Origin: Halomonas dongshanensis
GTDB taxonomy: Bacteria > Pseudomonadota > Gammaproteobacteria > Pseudomonadales > Halomonadaceae
Direction of reading: 5' to 3'
Length of the DNA: 64,000 nt
Assembly: GCF_024790395.1 (NCBI RefSeq)
Contig: NZ_JAJISC010000005.1
Location: 248,001 to 312,000 of the forward strand
Both the position numbers and the translations under genes were made by a program. Below, piece by piece: positions 1 through 9,624 of the stretch (its first letter is position 1; every line of letters begins with the position of its first letter). The notes under the pieces are model-generated. The model did no database searches. It saw only the letters and a program-made list of their open reading frames with translations, and was not told the DNA's origin.

Positions 1-470
1 GCGGTGCAGGTGTGGCGGCTGCCGTATCGCTTATGGTGATCTCCGGCGTCCAGTTCTTGGGTAACGACCAAGGCGCCAATGTGGGTAGCGGCAGTGACAT
101 TGCCTTGGCGCCCACCAGCAGTGGCGGCGCTGGCGTTCAGCCCGTAAGCCTTGCGGCATCACAGGGCGTGGCAAGCGCTGGTGCCAGTGCCCAAACGGCT
201 GCCGAGATGCCGATGTTCGAGCCCACGCCGTTTCGGTTGAGCGGGCAAAGCGGCCTGATGAATGTCAGCGATATGGCGAGTTTCGCTCCTGGCCCAATGG
301 CGGCCGCTCAGTCTGGACCTGCGCAGTCGGTGGGCATGGACCCCGAACAGATTCGTCAATTGCAGTCCTATTTAGAGCAACATGCTCAAGGCGCTGCCTA
401 CGGCAGTAGCGATAGTTGGATGCCGCTGATGCGCTCCTCTGCTGTGAGTGAGCCGCTGGGTCTACGCTGA
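1..470 (+). CDS. rseA: Anti-sigma-E factor RseA/MucA, C-terminal part (truncated by window start)
   Basis: The reading frame is open from the first base, so the N-terminal sigma-binding domain lies outside the window. What is visible is a short hydrophobic segment (AAAVSLMVISGVQFL), which fits the single inner-membrane helix, followed by a low-complexity Gly/Ser/Ala/Gln-rich periplasmic part. The last 40 residues (from QIRQLQSYLEQHAQ) resemble the conserved C-terminal end of MucA/RseA. Family knowledge: the protein holds sigma-E at the membrane and is cut by DegS and RseP under envelope stress. The identification rests mainly on position directly upstream of rseB and mucD, which is the classic algU-mucA-mucB-mucD order. 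Confidence 0.8.
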   Translation, partial: GAGVAAAVSLMVISGVQFLGNDQGANVGSGSDIALAPTSSGGAGVQPVSLAASQGVASAGASAQTAAEMPMFEPTPFRLSGQSGLMNVSDMASFAPGPMAAAQSGPAQSVGMDPEQIRQLQSYLEQHAQGAAYGSSDSWMPLMRSSAVSEPLGLR

Positions 471-565
471 TCGACGCTGGGCTCACGGTGTTGCGCTAAC
501 AGAGGTGTCTATCGCAGCACATAGTGCCTCTACCGCTTTCTTTGATTGATGCTAGCGAGACGTAA

Positions 566-1666
566 GTGACGTATCGAGGGATGACAACCGATTGCGAGCC
601 TGCACGTTCCTGGACATCCAGGCTCATCATGACGGGAGCGTTGATTGCAACCGGTTTGCTCGGTTTTTCCAGCGTTGGGTTGGCGAGTTCAGATCTTGCA
701 AGCCCGGCCCTAGTAAGCTCAGACCAAGCGCAAGCCGCGCCGAGCGAGCAGGATCGCGTCGACTGTAGTAGCGTCGTGGCGCCCGATCCGTCCTCGCCTG
801 ACGAGTGGCTCGAACGTAACCTCTGGGCGAGCCACTGTTATGCTTTCCAGGCTCGCGCTGTCATTATCGATGCTATCGGAGTGCGCACCTTGGCGCTTTC
901 CCATCGACTTCAAGACGGCGTGCGCCAGCAGGTGGTACAAAACCTCGACGGCCCTTCGGTCAGCGTCGAGCGCCATGCTCAGGCGGCACGCCCGGCATGG
1001 CTTAACACCGATGACATTAGTAGCAATGCTGTCGGTGTCGATGGCGACTCCTCCTATACCGCCGTGTGGGCCGAACATCTGGCGCGCTACTACCGTATCG
1101 AATCCGAAGCGGAGTCCCGCGTTGCCGGGCGCGACACGATCGAGCTCGATTTCTACCCCTTAGATAATGACCGCTATACCCATGAGTGGTCGATCGATCG
1201 CAGCACGGGGCTTTTGCTCAAGCATGTGCTCAAGAGCGCCACGGGTGAAGTACTAGAGACCTTCCAGGTGACTCAGCTACAGGAGCCTCAACGTTACGAC
1301 GGCGATATTCGCATCGAGGCCATGGACGCCATTCCTAGCTACGATTGGCAGGCCAATTGGCTCCCCGATGGTTTCGTCGAACAGCCTGCCGTCTCGGCCA
1401 CTTCGCAGCGGGCGCAGCAGCGTAGCTACAGTGATGGCATGACTACTATTAGCGTGTTTGCCGAGCCTGTCGAAGAGGGCTCGGGACTGGCGCCCGGTGT
1501 ACGCCAGCTCGGCGTTTCAGGGGTGGCCGTCAAGCGCGTAACCACCGGGGATCAACATTGGCAGCTCTTGGCCATTGGCGAAGTACCGCTGACCACGCTT
1601 GAGCGCGTGCTTGATGCCGTACAGCCTACCGATGGTGATGATCCCGTCGCCAACGCGGAGTTGTGA
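566..1666 (+). CDS. rseB: Sigma-E regulatory protein RseB/MucB
   Basis: A 366-residue periplasmic protein with an N-terminal signal sequence (hydrophobic stretch around residues 20-40). The two-domain RseB layout is recognisable: an N-terminal lipoprotein-carrier-like domain (from DEWLERNLWASHCYAFQ to about residue 215) and a C-terminal domain starting near the WLPDGF motif. RseB binds the periplasmic tail of RseA and shields it from DegS; it releases on sensing mislocalised lipopolysaccharide. It follows rseA by 95 bases and is probably cotranscribed. Start choice is uncertain: GTG at 566 has a weak upstream GAG, while ATG at 581 is preceded by GAGGG with no spacing. Function is secure, start is not. 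Confidence 0.88.
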   Translation: MTYRGMTTDCEPARSWTSRLIMTGALIATGLLGFSSVGLASSDLASPALVSSDQAQAAPSEQDRVDCSSVVAPDPSSPDEWLERNLWASHCYAFQARAVIIDAIGVRTLALSHRLQDGVRQQVVQNLDGPSVSVERHAQAARPAWLNTDDISSNAVGVDGDSSYTAVWAEHLARYYRIESEAESRVAGRDTIELDFYPLDNDRYTHEWSIDRSTGLLLKHVLKSATGEVLETFQVTQLQEPQRYDGDIRIEAMDAIPSYDWQANWLPDGFVEQPAVSATSQRAQQRSYSDGMTTISVFAEPVEEGSGLAPGVRQLGVSGVAVKRVTTGDQHWQLLAIGEVPLTTLERVLDAVQPTDGDDPVANAEL

Positions 1667-1741
1667 TGGTAGGTAAAAAAGCTATTTATCGATATTTGCC
1701 GCGCCTGACCCGTTCTAGGCGGGCGAGCATCAAAGGAAGTT

Positions 1742-1785
1742 GACGCCGACGCTATTGGCTTGCTTTGCAAGCGGGTGTCGGCGTC
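1742..1785 (+). terminator. Nested hairpin between rseB and mucD
   Basis: Perfect 9-bp outer arms GACGCCGAC (1742-1750) and GTCGGCGTC (1777-1785) enclose a second perfect 6-bp hairpin, GCTTGC-TTT-GCAAGC (1758-1772). No run of T follows, so it is not a classical intrinsic terminator. It may attenuate read-through from rseB into mucD or act as an RNA processing signal. The rest of the interval 1667-1962 shows no convincing gene. Confidence 0.5.
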
Positions 1786-1962
1786 TTCGTGTGGCGCTTT
1801 GGTTCGATGTGGCGGGTGATCCGCCTCTCTGGCCGATGCGCTGATGTATAGGACGCAGTGGGTGCATGGAATGCAATCCGGCCTGCCCAGGCCTTGTCGT
1901 CGTGTCGCTATCACTCTCATGCCACGACTTTTTTCGCTGTCATCCTGATTAGGAGCTCTTGC

Positions 1963-3369
1963 ATGAAACGCTTGATACTCCCTTCGACGCTGTGGCTCAT
2001 GGCGCTCGTTTTCATGTTGTTAGGTCAAAACGTTCAGGCGCAGTCACTGCCTGATTTTACTCAGTTGGTAGAGGATGCCGCGCCAGGCGTCGTCAATATT
2101 TCGACCAGCCGTACCGTTCACCGCTCCTCGCCCGCCATTCAAGGCTTCGGTGGGCAGGACATTCCCGAAATTTTCCGTCACTTCTTCGGTGACACCTTCC
2201 CCTCGCCGCCCGGGCGTGGCGGGCACGGCCGTAGCGAAGCGCGGCAATCGCTCGGTTCCGGGTTCATCATCAGCGCCGACGGCTACGTGATGACCAATGC
2301 CCACGTCGTCGAAGACGCCGACGAGATCCTGGTGCGGCTAAACGACCGCCGTGAACTCGAAGCCGAGCTAATCGGCAGCGATGTCCAGACCGACGTGGCG
2401 CTGCTCAAGGTCGATGCCACCGATCTGCCGGTGCTGCAGTTAGGTGACTCCGATGCCCTTAAAGTGGGTGAGTGGGTAGCGGCTATCGGCTCGCCCTTCG
2501 GCTTCGATCACTCGGTGACGGCGGGTATCGTCAGTGCCATCAATCGAACACTGCCGAGCGATACCTATGTGCCGTTCATTCAGACCGACGTGGCGATCAA
2601 CCCTGGTAACTCGGGCGGGCCCCTGTTCAATCTCGACGGTGAAGTCGTGGGTATCAACTCGCAGATATTTACCCGCAGCGGTGGCTTCATGGGGCTTTCG
2701 TTCGCCATTCCCATCAACGTGGCGATGAACATCGCCGATCAGCTGCGTGACGATGGGCAGGTCAGTCGCGGTTGGCTCGGGGTGATGATCCAGCCGGTAT
2801 CGCGTGACCTAGCAGAATCTTTCGGCATGGATGATGCCGTAGGTGCGCTGATTGCCGATCTCGACCCCGAAGGGCCGGCGGCTCAGGGTGGCCTGCGCGC
2901 GGGCGACGTGATTCTTTCCGTCGATGGCGAGGCCGTCGAACAGTCCAACGCCTTGCCGCGCCTCATCGGCCGCGTTGCACCGGGCGACGAGGTGGAGCTG
3001 AGGCTGATGCGTGACGGCGAAGAGGTGACCGAGCGCGTCGAGCTTGGCAACTGGCCGGATGCGGGGCAGGGTGGTAAAGGGGCGCAGAGCCAGGTGCGTT
3101 TAGGCATCGCGGTCTCCGAGCTCGATGACGCCATGCGTGAGCGCCTCGATATTCAGGGTGGCGTGATGGTCAATGAAGTCGAGCCCGGTAGCGTTGCCGC
3201 CGCCGCTGGTCTGCGTGCCGGTGACGTACTGGTCAGCGTCGATCATCGCAGCGTCTCTTCGGCCGAAGAGCTTGTCAGTATCGCCGAGAGCCTGCCTTCC
3301 GATCGTGCTATTCCGCTGCGTTTGTATCGCGATGGCCGTTCGCTTTTCGTTGCGCTGCGCCTGGAGTAA
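1963..3369 (+). CDS. mucD: Periplasmic serine protease MucD (DegP/HtrA family)
   Basis: A 468-residue DegP-type protease/chaperone that degrades misfolded envelope proteins. Residues 1-26 are a signal peptide ending near VQAQ. The trypsin-like domain shows the triad His114 (TNAHVV), Asp144 (TDVALL) and Ser217 (NPGNSGGPL). Two PDZ domains follow, around residues 265-360 and 375-465. The start ATG at 1963 is chosen because AGGAG lies at about 1951-1955 and the signal peptide begins there; an in-frame upstream GTG at 1858 would add a non-signal-like leader. It completes the rseA-rseB-mucD stress module, whose members oppose sigma-E/AlgU activation in pseudomonads. Confidence 0.95.
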   Translation: MKRLILPSTLWLMALVFMLLGQNVQAQSLPDFTQLVEDAAPGVVNISTSRTVHRSSPAIQGFGGQDIPEIFRHFFGDTFPSPPGRGGHGRSEARQSLGSGFIISADGYVMTNAHVVEDADEILVRLNDRRELEAELIGSDVQTDVALLKVDATDLPVLQLGDSDALKVGEWVAAIGSPFGFDHSVTAGIVSAINRTLPSDTYVPFIQTDVAINPGNSGGPLFNLDGEVVGINSQIFTRSGGFMGLSFAIPINVAMNIADQLRDDGQVSRGWLGVMIQPVSRDLAESFGMDDAVGALIADLDPEGPAAQGGLRAGDVILSVDGEAVEQSNALPRLIGRVAPGDEVELRLMRDGEEVTERVELGNWPDAGQGGKGAQSQVRLGIAVSELDDAMRERLDIQGGVMVNEVEPGSVAAAAGLRAGDVLVSVDHRSVSSAEELVSIAESLPSDRAIPLRLYRDGRSLFVALRLE

Positions 3370-3429
3370 AGGCGCAAAGCGATGGGGCAATAGAAGGGCA
3401 ATAAAGGCCGTAACGAGAAGAGGGTGCGG

Positions 3430-3460
3430 CAGCAGTCCGGGCGTTGGTGCCGGACTGCTG
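3430..3460 (+). terminator. Strong hairpin after mucD
   Basis: Perfect 11-bp arms CAGCAGTCCGG (3430-3440) and CCGGACTGCTG (3450-3460) around a 9-base loop. Only TT-C follows, so the T-run is poor, but the position 60 bases after the mucD stop suggests a transcription end. Confidence 0.6.
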
Positions 3461-3481
3461 TTCCTGCACCGCGCATATCGC

Positions 3482-3487
3482 TACAAT
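3482..3487 (+). promoter_or_regulatory. Candidate -10 element upstream of lepA
   Basis: TACAAT lies about 120 bases upstream of the lepA start and just after the mucD hairpin. No good -35 hexamer is visible 16-18 bases upstream, so the promoter is tentative. Confidence 0.3.
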
Positions 3488-3610
3488 AGCATCCAACTTT
3501 TTGTCGAAATTAGCCTAGCGGCCCGATTTCAGCATGGCGGACATGGGGCGACCCATGTCCGTCGCGCGTCTCTACCACCGCTTGCGTACCACTAAGGCAG
3601 AACACTCTCG

Positions 3611-5428
3611 ATGTCTCACGATGCCCCCAGCGATAAGCTCAAGCACATCCGTAACTTCTCCATCATTGCGCATATCGACCACGGCAAGTCGACTCTCTCG
3701 GATCGTCTGATTCAGGTTTGCGGCGGCTTGACCGAACGCGAACTCAAGGAGCAGGTGCTTGATTCGATGGATATCGAGCGCGAGCGCGGAATCACCATCA
3801 AGGCGCAGTCGGTCACCCTCGACTACACCGCCCAGGATGGCCAAACCTACCAGCTCAACTTCATCGACACCCCCGGGCACGTCGACTTCTCCTATGAAGT
3901 GTCGCGCTCGCTCTACGCCTGTGAAGGGGCGCTGTTGGTGGTCGATGCCGCCCAGGGCGTCGAGGCACAGTCGGTGGCTAACTGCTATACCGCCATCGAG
4001 CAGGGCCTCGAAGTGCTGCCGGTACTCAACAAGATCGATCTTCCTCAGGCCGATCCCGATCGCGTCGCCCAAGAGGTCGAAGAGATCATCGGCTTGGATG
4101 CCACCGATGCCTGTCAGGTGTCGGCCAAAAGCGGTATCGGCATCGATGAGCTGCTCGAGCGCCTGGTGCGCGACATCCCTTCACCCAAGGGTGATCCCGA
4201 TGCGCCGCTGCAGGCGCTGATCATCGATTCTTGGTTCGACAACTACCTCGGCGTCGTGTCGCTAGTGCGCCTGTTCGATGGCACGCTGCGCAAGGGAGAC
4301 AAGATTCGCATCAAGTCGACCGGGCGGGACTGGAACGCCACCGAGATCGGTATCTTCACTCCGCTGCGTAAGGAGACCAACGTTCTGCGCGCCGGGGAGG
4401 TGGGCTTCGTGGTGGCTGGGATCAAGGAGATCCATGGCGCGCCGGTAGGCGATACCATCACCCATACCAAGACGCCGGACGTCCCTCGTCTACCGGGGTT
4501 TCAGAAGGTCAAGCCGCAGGTTTACGCCGGGATGTTCCCGGTCAGCGCCGACGACTACGAGGACTTCCGCGACGCGTTGGAAAAACTCGCGCTCAACGAT
4601 GCCTCGCTCGAGTACGAACCGGAAAATTCGGACGCCCTCGGTTTTGGCTTCCGCGTGGGTTTCCTCGGCACCCTGCACATGGAGATCATCCAGGAGCGCA
4701 TAGAGCGTGAGTACGATCTCGATCTTTTGACCACGGCGCCGACGGTGGTCTACGAGTTGGGAATGAAAAATGGCGACGTGAGCTACGTCTCCAACCCCTC
4801 GAAGCTGCCGGACATGGCCGACGTCGACGAGATGCGCGAGCCGATCGTACGGGCCAGCATCCTGGTGCCCCAAGAGTACGTGGGTAACGTCATCGCCGAG
4901 TGCGAACAGCGCCGCGGTACCCAGCTCGATATGCAGTTCTTGGGTAACCAGATCCAGCTCACCTACGAGCTGCCGATGTCAGAAGTGGTAATGGACTTTT
5001 TCGACCGCCTGAAATCCATCTCGCGCGGCTATGCGTCGCTCGAGTACAACTTCGAGCGTTTCGAAGCGGCTAAGCTTGTGCGCTTGGACGTGCTGATCAA
5101 CGGCGATAAGGTCGATGCCTTGGCGGTGATCATTCACCGCGATCACGCTCATTCGCGTGGGCGTCTGCTGGTCGAGAAGATGAAAGAGCTGATTCCGCGC
5201 CAGATGTTCGATGTCGCCATCCAGGCGGCCATCGGCGGCCAAGTGGTAGCGCGCTCGACGGTCAAAGCACTGCGCAAGAACGTGACCGCCAAGTGTTACG
5301 GCGGCGACGTCTCGCGTAAGAAGAAGCTACTCGAAAAACAGAAAGCCGGTAAGAAGCGCATGAAGCAAGTGGGGCGCGTCGAAATCCCCCAAGATGCCTT
5401 CCTGGCCGTACTCAAGGTCAACGATTAG
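3611..5428 (+). CDS. lepA: Elongation factor 4 (LepA), back-translocating ribosomal GTPase
   Basis: A 605-residue translational GTPase, close to the usual 600. The G1 motif AHIDHGKST is near residue 20, the switch/G3 motif DTPGH near residue 85 and G4 NKID near residue 140. EF-G-like domains III and V and the LepA-specific C-terminal domain ([21 protein letters not shown]... [19 protein letters not shown]) follow. LepA acts on stalled or mistranslocated ribosomes and helps initiation under stress. Placed directly before lepB as in most proteobacteria, where the two are cotranscribed. Confidence 0.98.
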   Translation: MSHDAPSDKLKHIRNFSIIAHIDHGKSTLSDRLIQVCGGLTERELKEQVLDSMDIERERGITIKAQSVTLDYTAQDGQTYQLNFIDTPGHVDFSYEVSRSLYACEGALLVVDAAQGVEAQSVANCYTAIEQGLEVLPVLNKIDLPQADPDRVAQEVEEIIGLDATDACQVSAKSGIGIDELLERLVRDIPSPKGDPDAPLQALIIDSWFDNYLGVVSLVRLFDGTLRKGDKIRIKSTGRDWNATEIGIFTPLRKETNVLRAGEVGFVVAGIKEIHGAPVGDTITHTKTPDVPRLPGFQKVKPQVYAGMFPVSADDYEDFRDALEKLALNDASLEYEPENSDALGFGFRVGFLGTLHMEIIQERIEREYDLDLLTTAPTVVYELGMKNGDVSYVSNPSKLPDMADVDEMREPIVRASILVPQEYVGNVIAECEQRRGTQLDMQFLGNQIQLTYELPMSEVVMDFFDRLKSISRGYASLEYNFERFEAAKLVRLDVLINGDKVDALAVIIHRDHAHSRGRLLVEKMKELIPRQMFDVAIQAAIGGQVVARSTVKALRKNVTAKCYGGDVSRKKKLLEKQKAGKKRMKQVGRVEIPQDAFLAVLKVND

Positions 5429-5442
5429 GAATCACCTGACTC

Positions 5443-6246
5443 ATGGATTTTTCACTTTTGCTGGTTCTGGCGGTGCTGCTGTCGGGCATCGTTTATTTTG
5501 TGGATGCCGTCTGGCTGCGTAAACGTCGCCGCCAGCGCGTCGCTGCTGCCGAAAGCGCTACCACCGAAGGGCTCGACGCCAAAACGCGAGAAAAGCTGGA
5601 AAAAGAGCCCTGGTTTGTGGACTACGCGCGCTCGTTCTTTCCGGTGTTGTTCGTCGTCTTGATCGTGCGCAGCTTCATCGTCGAGCCGTTTCAGATCCCT
5701 TCGGGCTCGATGCGTCCGACGCTGGAAGTCGGCGACTTCATTCTGGTCAATAAGTACGCCTATGGCCTGCGCCTGCCGGTGCTGCACACCGAGGTGGTCG
5801 AGGTGGGTAAGCCCGAGCGCGGCGATGTCATGGTGTTTCGTTTCCCCCAGGAGCCCTCGGTCAACTTCATCAAGCGCGTTGTGGGTCTGCCGGGCGACCG
5901 TATTCGCTACGAAGGCAAGCAGCTCTACGTCAACGGCGAGCCCGTGGGTAAGCTTTTGATCGAAGAGGGGCCCGAGGCCTCGCCGGACCAGTTGCTGCTG
6001 CGCGAGCAGCTCGGCGGCGCCAACCATTTGATCTATAACAACCCGCGCGATCCGGGACCGCAGGTGCGGGAAATCGAAGTGCCCGAAGGCCAGTACTTCA
6101 TGATGGGCGACAACCGCGACCACTCCAACGACAGCCGTTACTGGGGTATGGTGCCGGAGGCGAATATCGTCGGTCGCGCCTTTGCCGTGTGGATGCACTG
6201 GGATGGCGGCCTGCCCAGCTTCTCTAGCGTACGCCGGATCGAGTAA
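5443..6246 (+). CDS. lepB: Signal peptidase I
   Basis: A 267-residue inner-membrane protease that cleaves signal peptides from exported preproteins. Two N-terminal membrane helices are visible (residues 3-25 and about 63-80). The catalytic Ser is residue 89 in the IPSGSMRPTL box and the general-base Lys is residue 144 in NFIKRVVGLPGDRI; the GDNRDHSNDSR box E lies near residue 222. It starts 14 bases after lepA, indicating one operon. Confidence 0.97.
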   Translation: MDFSLLLVLAVLLSGIVYFVDAVWLRKRRRQRVAAAESATTEGLDAKTREKLEKEPWFVDYARSFFPVLFVVLIVRSFIVEPFQIPSGSMRPTLEVGDFILVNKYAYGLRLPVLHTEVVEVGKPERGDVMVFRFPQEPSVNFIKRVVGLPGDRIRYEGKQLYVNGEPVGKLLIEEGPEASPDQLLLREQLGGANHLIYNNPRDPGPQVREIEVPEGQYFMMGDNRDHSNDSRYWGMVPEANIVGRAFAVWMHWDGGLPSFSSVRRIE

Positions 6247-6303
6247 GCTTGACGCTAAAGGGCGCTAAGCATTTTTTGTAAACGTCGATGACGTAGGAGC
6301 CTT

Positions 6304-6996
6304 GTGAGCAACTCTTTAAATGCGTTTTGCCGACGGATCGGCCACACCTTCGGCGACGAGTCGCTGCTGGAACTGGCCATGACGCATCGCAGCTTCGGCG
6401 GGCGCAATAACGAACGCCTGGAGTTTCTAGGCGACTCGATCGTCAATTTCGTCATCGCCGAGGCGCTTTTTCAGCGCTTCCCACAGGCGCGTGAAGGACA
6501 GCTTTCGCGCCTGCGCGCGCGCTTGGTCAAGGGCCAGACGCTAGCAGAGCTCGCCCGCGAAATGGCCTTTGGCGAGTGCCTGCGCCTGGGCTCGGGGGAG
6601 ATGAAAAGCGGCGGCCACCGGCGCGAATCGATCCTTGCCGATGCCGTCGAAGCGGTGATTGGGGCAGTCTATCTCGATGCCGGCATGGATAGCGTGCGCG
6701 AGCGCGTGCTTGCCTGGTACGCCGAGCGCCTCGAGAACATCTCGCTGCAGGATACGCAGAAAGATCCCAAGACCCGGCTGCAGGAGTTTTTGCAGTCGCG
6801 TCAGGCCGCCTTGCCGCGCTACGAGGTGGTGTCGGTCAAGGGCGAAGCGCACGCCCAGACCTTTACCGTGGAGTGCTATATCGATCTGCTTAGCCAGCAT
6901 ACCACCGGTAAGGGGCCTAGCCGACGGCACGCCGAACAGCAGGCCGCCGAAGAGGCGCTGCTGCATCTTGAAAAACGACCGGGAGAGACGCCATGA
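6304..6996 (+). CDS. rnc: Ribonuclease III
   Basis: A 230-residue double-stranded-RNA endonuclease that processes rRNA precursors and regulatory duplexes. The signature [18 protein letters not shown] (about residues 37-54) carries the catalytic acidic residues, and a second acidic cluster lies in [14 protein letters not shown] double-stranded-RNA-binding domain occupies about residues 155-225 ([13 protein letters not shown] ... [13 protein letters not shown]). GTG start at 6304 with AGGAG at 6295-6299. The stop overlaps the era start, the standard rnc-era coupling. Confidence 0.97.
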   Translation: MSNSLNAFCRRIGHTFGDESLLELAMTHRSFGGRNNERLEFLGDSIVNFVIAEALFQRFPQAREGQLSRLRARLVKGQTLAELAREMAFGECLRLGSGEMKSGGHRRESILADAVEAVIGAVYLDAGMDSVRERVLAWYAERLENISLQDTQKDPKTRLQEFLQSRQAALPRYEVVSVKGEAHAQTFTVECYIDLLSQHTTGKGPSRRHAEQQAAEEALLHLEKRPGETP

Positions 6997-7907
6997 GCCA
7001 AGACGACCAGCGCCAAACCTGTGGCTTTGTCGCCATCGTGGGCCGCCCCAACGTGGGCAAGTCCACCCTCATGAACCGAATTCTCGGCCAGAAAATTTCG
7101 ATCACCTCGCGGCGCCCGCAGACCACGCGCCACCAGGTAATGGGCATCAAGACCGAGGGTGGGGCGCAGTTCATCTACGTCGATACCCCCGGCATGCACA
7201 TCATGTCGAAAGACCGCAACAAGGCGATCAACCGCTTCATGAACCAAGCGGCAAGCCAGGCGCTGCGCGATGTCGACTGCGTCGTGTTCATCATCGACCG
7301 CACGCGCTGGACCGATGAAGACCAAGCCGTACTCAAACGCCTGGAGCACGTCGAAGCGCCGATCATCCTTGCGGTGAATAAGGTCGATCGCCTCCAAGAC
7401 AAGGGCGATTTACTGCCCTGGCTTGCCGAAGTGGGGGCGCGGCGCGAGTTCGCTGCCATCGTGCCTATCTCGGCCAAGCACGGCACCCAGGTAGATACCC
7501 TGGAAGCCGAGGTCGCCAAGCACCTCCCCGAAGGCATTCACTACTTCCCCGACGACCAGGTCACCGACAAGAGCCTGCGCTTTCTTGCTGCCGAACTGGT
7601 ACGTGAAAAGGTCATGCGTCAGCTGGGCGACGAACTGCCGTATCAGATGACCGTCGAGATCGAGGAGTTTCGCGAGACCGAGCGCGTGACCCACATCAGT
7701 GCGCTGATCCTGGTCGAGCGTCAAGGGCAAAAAGTGATCCTGATCGGCGAGAATGGCGAGCGTATCAAGAGTATCGGTCGCGAAGCGCGCCTCGATATGG
7801 AACGCGCCTTCGGCACCAAGGTAATGCTCAATCTCTGGGTCAAGGTCAAGCGCGGCTGGTCGGATGACGAACGCGCGCTGAAGAGTCTGGGATACGATCT
7901 CGACTGA
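6993..7907 (+). CDS. era: GTPase Era
   Basis: A 304-residue GTPase needed for 16S rRNA maturation and 30S assembly. G1 [10 protein letters not shown] (about residues 17-26), G3 DTPGMH, G4 NKVD and G5 ISAKHG are all present; the C-terminal KH RNA-binding domain includes the GENGERIK loop followed by an acidic/basic helix. It overlaps rnc by four bases (ATGA), implying translational coupling. Confidence 0.97.
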   Translation: MSQDDQRQTCGFVAIVGRPNVGKSTLMNRILGQKISITSRRPQTTRHQVMGIKTEGGAQFIYVDTPGMHIMSKDRNKAINRFMNQAASQALRDVDCVVFIIDRTRWTDEDQAVLKRLEHVEAPIILAVNKVDRLQDKGDLLPWLAEVGARREFAAIVPISAKHGTQVDTLEAEVAKHLPEGIHYFPDDQVTDKSLRFLAAELVREKVMRQLGDELPYQMTVEIEEFRETERVTHISALILVERQGQKVILIGENGERIKSIGREARLDMERAFGTKVMLNLWVKVKRGWSDDERALKSLGYDLD

Positions 7908-7909
7908 TC

Positions 7910-8641
7910 ATGCCGACGGCACCCGAACCCGCCTTTCTTCTTCATCGCACGCCCTACCGTGAAAGCAGCGCGCTGGTCGATCTGTTGACGCTGCATCATG
8001 GCCGGGTGCGCGCCGTGGCCCACGGTATGCAGCGTCCCGGTTCCAAGGCGCGCCAGCGGCTACAGCCGTTCACTCCGCTATTCGTCAACTGGAAGGGCGA
8101 GCGCGAACTCAAGCGCTTGAGCCTTTTGGAGTCGCGCGGCCAAACCGCCTTACTGGCTGGTGAAGGCCTACTCTGCGGGCTCTATGCCAACGAGATCGCC
8201 ACGCGGTTGCTGCCGATGGAGCTGCCCGCTGCCGATGGGTTCGCCTTTTACGCTGCGCTTCTCGAAGCGCTTCCGGTGCCTCAGGCGCGCGCCCTGGCGC
8301 TGCGTCGCTTCGAGTGGAGCCTGCTCGATACTCTAGAAGCCACCCCGCGCTTTGTCGGCGATGACGGCCAGGCGCTCGACCCTCAAAGCAAATACTGCTT
8401 CGTCGCCGAGAGCCGCTGCTTTCGCATCGCCGAAAGCGGGCTCGATGGCCGCGCGCTGCGCTATATCGATCAGGGCGATTGGGAGCATCCTGGGCTTGCC
8501 GGTACGCTCAAGGCCGTACTGCGCGCAGCCTTGACGCCGCTTCTTGGCGTGAAGCCTTTGCGCTCGCGAGAGCTGATGCAGGATCTGGCCCTGCGGCGTC
8601 GCCGCGCCGACGGGGCGCCGAGAGTGGGTGGGGCATCTTGA
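7910..8641 (+). CDS. recO: DNA repair protein RecO
   Basis: A 243-residue recombination mediator that, with RecR, loads RecA onto SSB-coated gaps. The N-terminal OB-fold is recognisable (FLLHRTPYRESSALVDLLTLHHGRVRAVAHGMQRPGSK), followed by an alpha-helical region. The four-cysteine zinc site of some RecO proteins is not evident, as in many gammaproteobacteria. The start lies two bases after the era stop, so it is in the rnc-era-recO operon. Confidence 0.93.
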   Translation: MPTAPEPAFLLHRTPYRESSALVDLLTLHHGRVRAVAHGMQRPGSKARQRLQPFTPLFVNWKGERELKRLSLLESRGQTALLAGEGLLCGLYANEIATRLLPMELPAADGFAFYAALLEALPVPQARALALRRFEWSLLDTLEATPRFVGDDGQALDPQSKYCFVAESRCFRIAESGLDGRALRYIDQGDWEHPGLAGTLKAVLRAALTPLLGVKPLRSRELMQDLALRRRRADGAPRVGGAS

Positions 8642-8673
8642 ACTGCCCATTTTCGGTTAGATTTTATTGGCGT

Positions 8674-8679
8674 TATAGT
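8674..8679 (+). promoter_or_regulatory. Candidate -10 element of a pdxJ promoter
   Basis: TATAGT lies about 105 bases before the pdxJ start and just upstream of the pyrimidine-rich leader. The -35 region (TTTCGG or TTCGGT) is poor. Tentative. Confidence 0.35.
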
Positions 8680-8690
8680 GACACACCCAG

Positions 8691-8770
8691 TTTTCTTTGC
8701 ATTCGGCACTCACGCTTCACCACTCACTCTTTATCACCTACCTTTCACCACTTATCCCTCATCATCCATT
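8691..8770 (+). repeat. G-depleted pyrimidine-rich leader upstream of pdxJ
   Basis: The plus strand contains only four G in 80 bases, and none between 8715 and 8770, in a GC-rich genome. It is built of short degenerate repeats of CACT/TCACC type; TTCACCACT occurs twice. AGGAG follows immediately and sets the pdxJ start. Similar leaders precede rluF and the Nudix gene. Confidence 0.6.
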
Positions 8771-8781
8771 AGGAGCCTGCC

Positions 8782-9624
8782 ATGCACCCGCCGCGGATTC
8801 TTCTAGGCGTCAATATCGATCACGTAGCAACGCTGCGCCAAGCGCGGGGGACGCGCTACCCTGACCCGGTGCAGGCAGCGTTGCTGGCCGAAGAGGCGGG
8901 CGCCGATGGTATCACCGTGCACCTGCGCGAAGATCGCCGCCATATCCAGCCGCGTGACGTGCGCCTGCTGGCCGAAGTGCTCAATACGCGTATGAACCTT
9001 GAGATGGCGCTCACCGAAGAGATGCTCGCCCTGGCCGAAGAGGTGCGCCCGGCGCACGTTTGCTTGGTGCCGGAAAAGCGCGAAGAGCTGACCACTGAAG
9101 GCGGCCTCGACGTGGTCGGTCAGTTCGATGCCGTTGCTGCAGCGTGTCAGCGGTTAAGCGCGGTGGGATGTGACGTGTCGTTGTTCATCGACCCCGACGA
9201 AGCCCAGGTCAAGGCCGCCTTTGCGGCGGGGGCGCCCACCATCGAACTGCATACCGGCGCCTATGCCGAAGCCCCCATGGGCAGCGCCGAGGCCAACGCC
9301 GAGTACGTGCGGCTCAGCCAAGCAGCGCAAAAGGCGCTGGCGCTCGACCTCGTGGTCAATGCTGGACACGGGCTCAACTATCACAACGTCGAAGCGATAG
9401 CTGCGCTGCCAGGCATCAACGAGCTCAATATCGGTCATGCCATCATCGCCCGCGCTTTGTTCGTCGGGCTCAAAGAGGCGGTTGCCGAAATGAAGCGTCT
9501 GACCATCGCGGGGCAAGAGGCTGGTTTGATGGCGGCACTCGATGCCCACGATCATGACCATGACGATGATCACGCGCATGCACACTCCCACGATGATCAC
9601 GGCCACTGCTGCGGCGGCCACTGA
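8782..9624 (+). CDS. pdxJ: Pyridoxine 5'-phosphate synthase with His/Asp-rich C-terminal tail
   Basis: Condenses 1-deoxyxylulose 5-phosphate with 3-amino-2-oxopropyl phosphate to give pyridoxine 5'-phosphate, the ring-closing step of vitamin B6 synthesis. TIM-barrel motifs seen: [12 protein letters not shown] near the N-terminus, [13 protein letters not shown], and [14 protein letters not shown] near residue 225. ATG at 8782 has AGGAG eight bases upstream. The protein is 280 residues against about 240 for most PdxJ. The extra 26 or so residues hold ten His, seven Asp and a terminal CCGGH, a composition typical of nickel/zinc-binding tails. The recO-pdxJ-acpS order is standard. Confidence 0.96.
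   Translation: MHPPRILLGVNIDHVATLRQARGTRYPDPVQAALLAEEAGADGITVHLREDRRHIQPRDVRLLAEVLNTRMNLEMALTEEMLALAEEVRPAHVCLVPEKREELTTEGGLDVVGQFDAVAAACQRLSAVGCDVSLFIDPDEAQVKAAFAAGAPTIELHTGAYAEAPMGSAEANAEYVRLSQAAQKALALDLVVNAGHGLNYHNVEAIAALPGINELNIGHAIIARALFVGLKEAVAEMKRLTIAGQEAGLMAALDAHDHDHDDDHAHAHSHDDHGHCCGGH

Noticed and set aside
1858..1962. Upstream extension of mucD to a GTG at 1858
   Set aside because: It would put 35 residues before a perfect signal peptide, and AGGAG is correctly spaced for ATG 1963.
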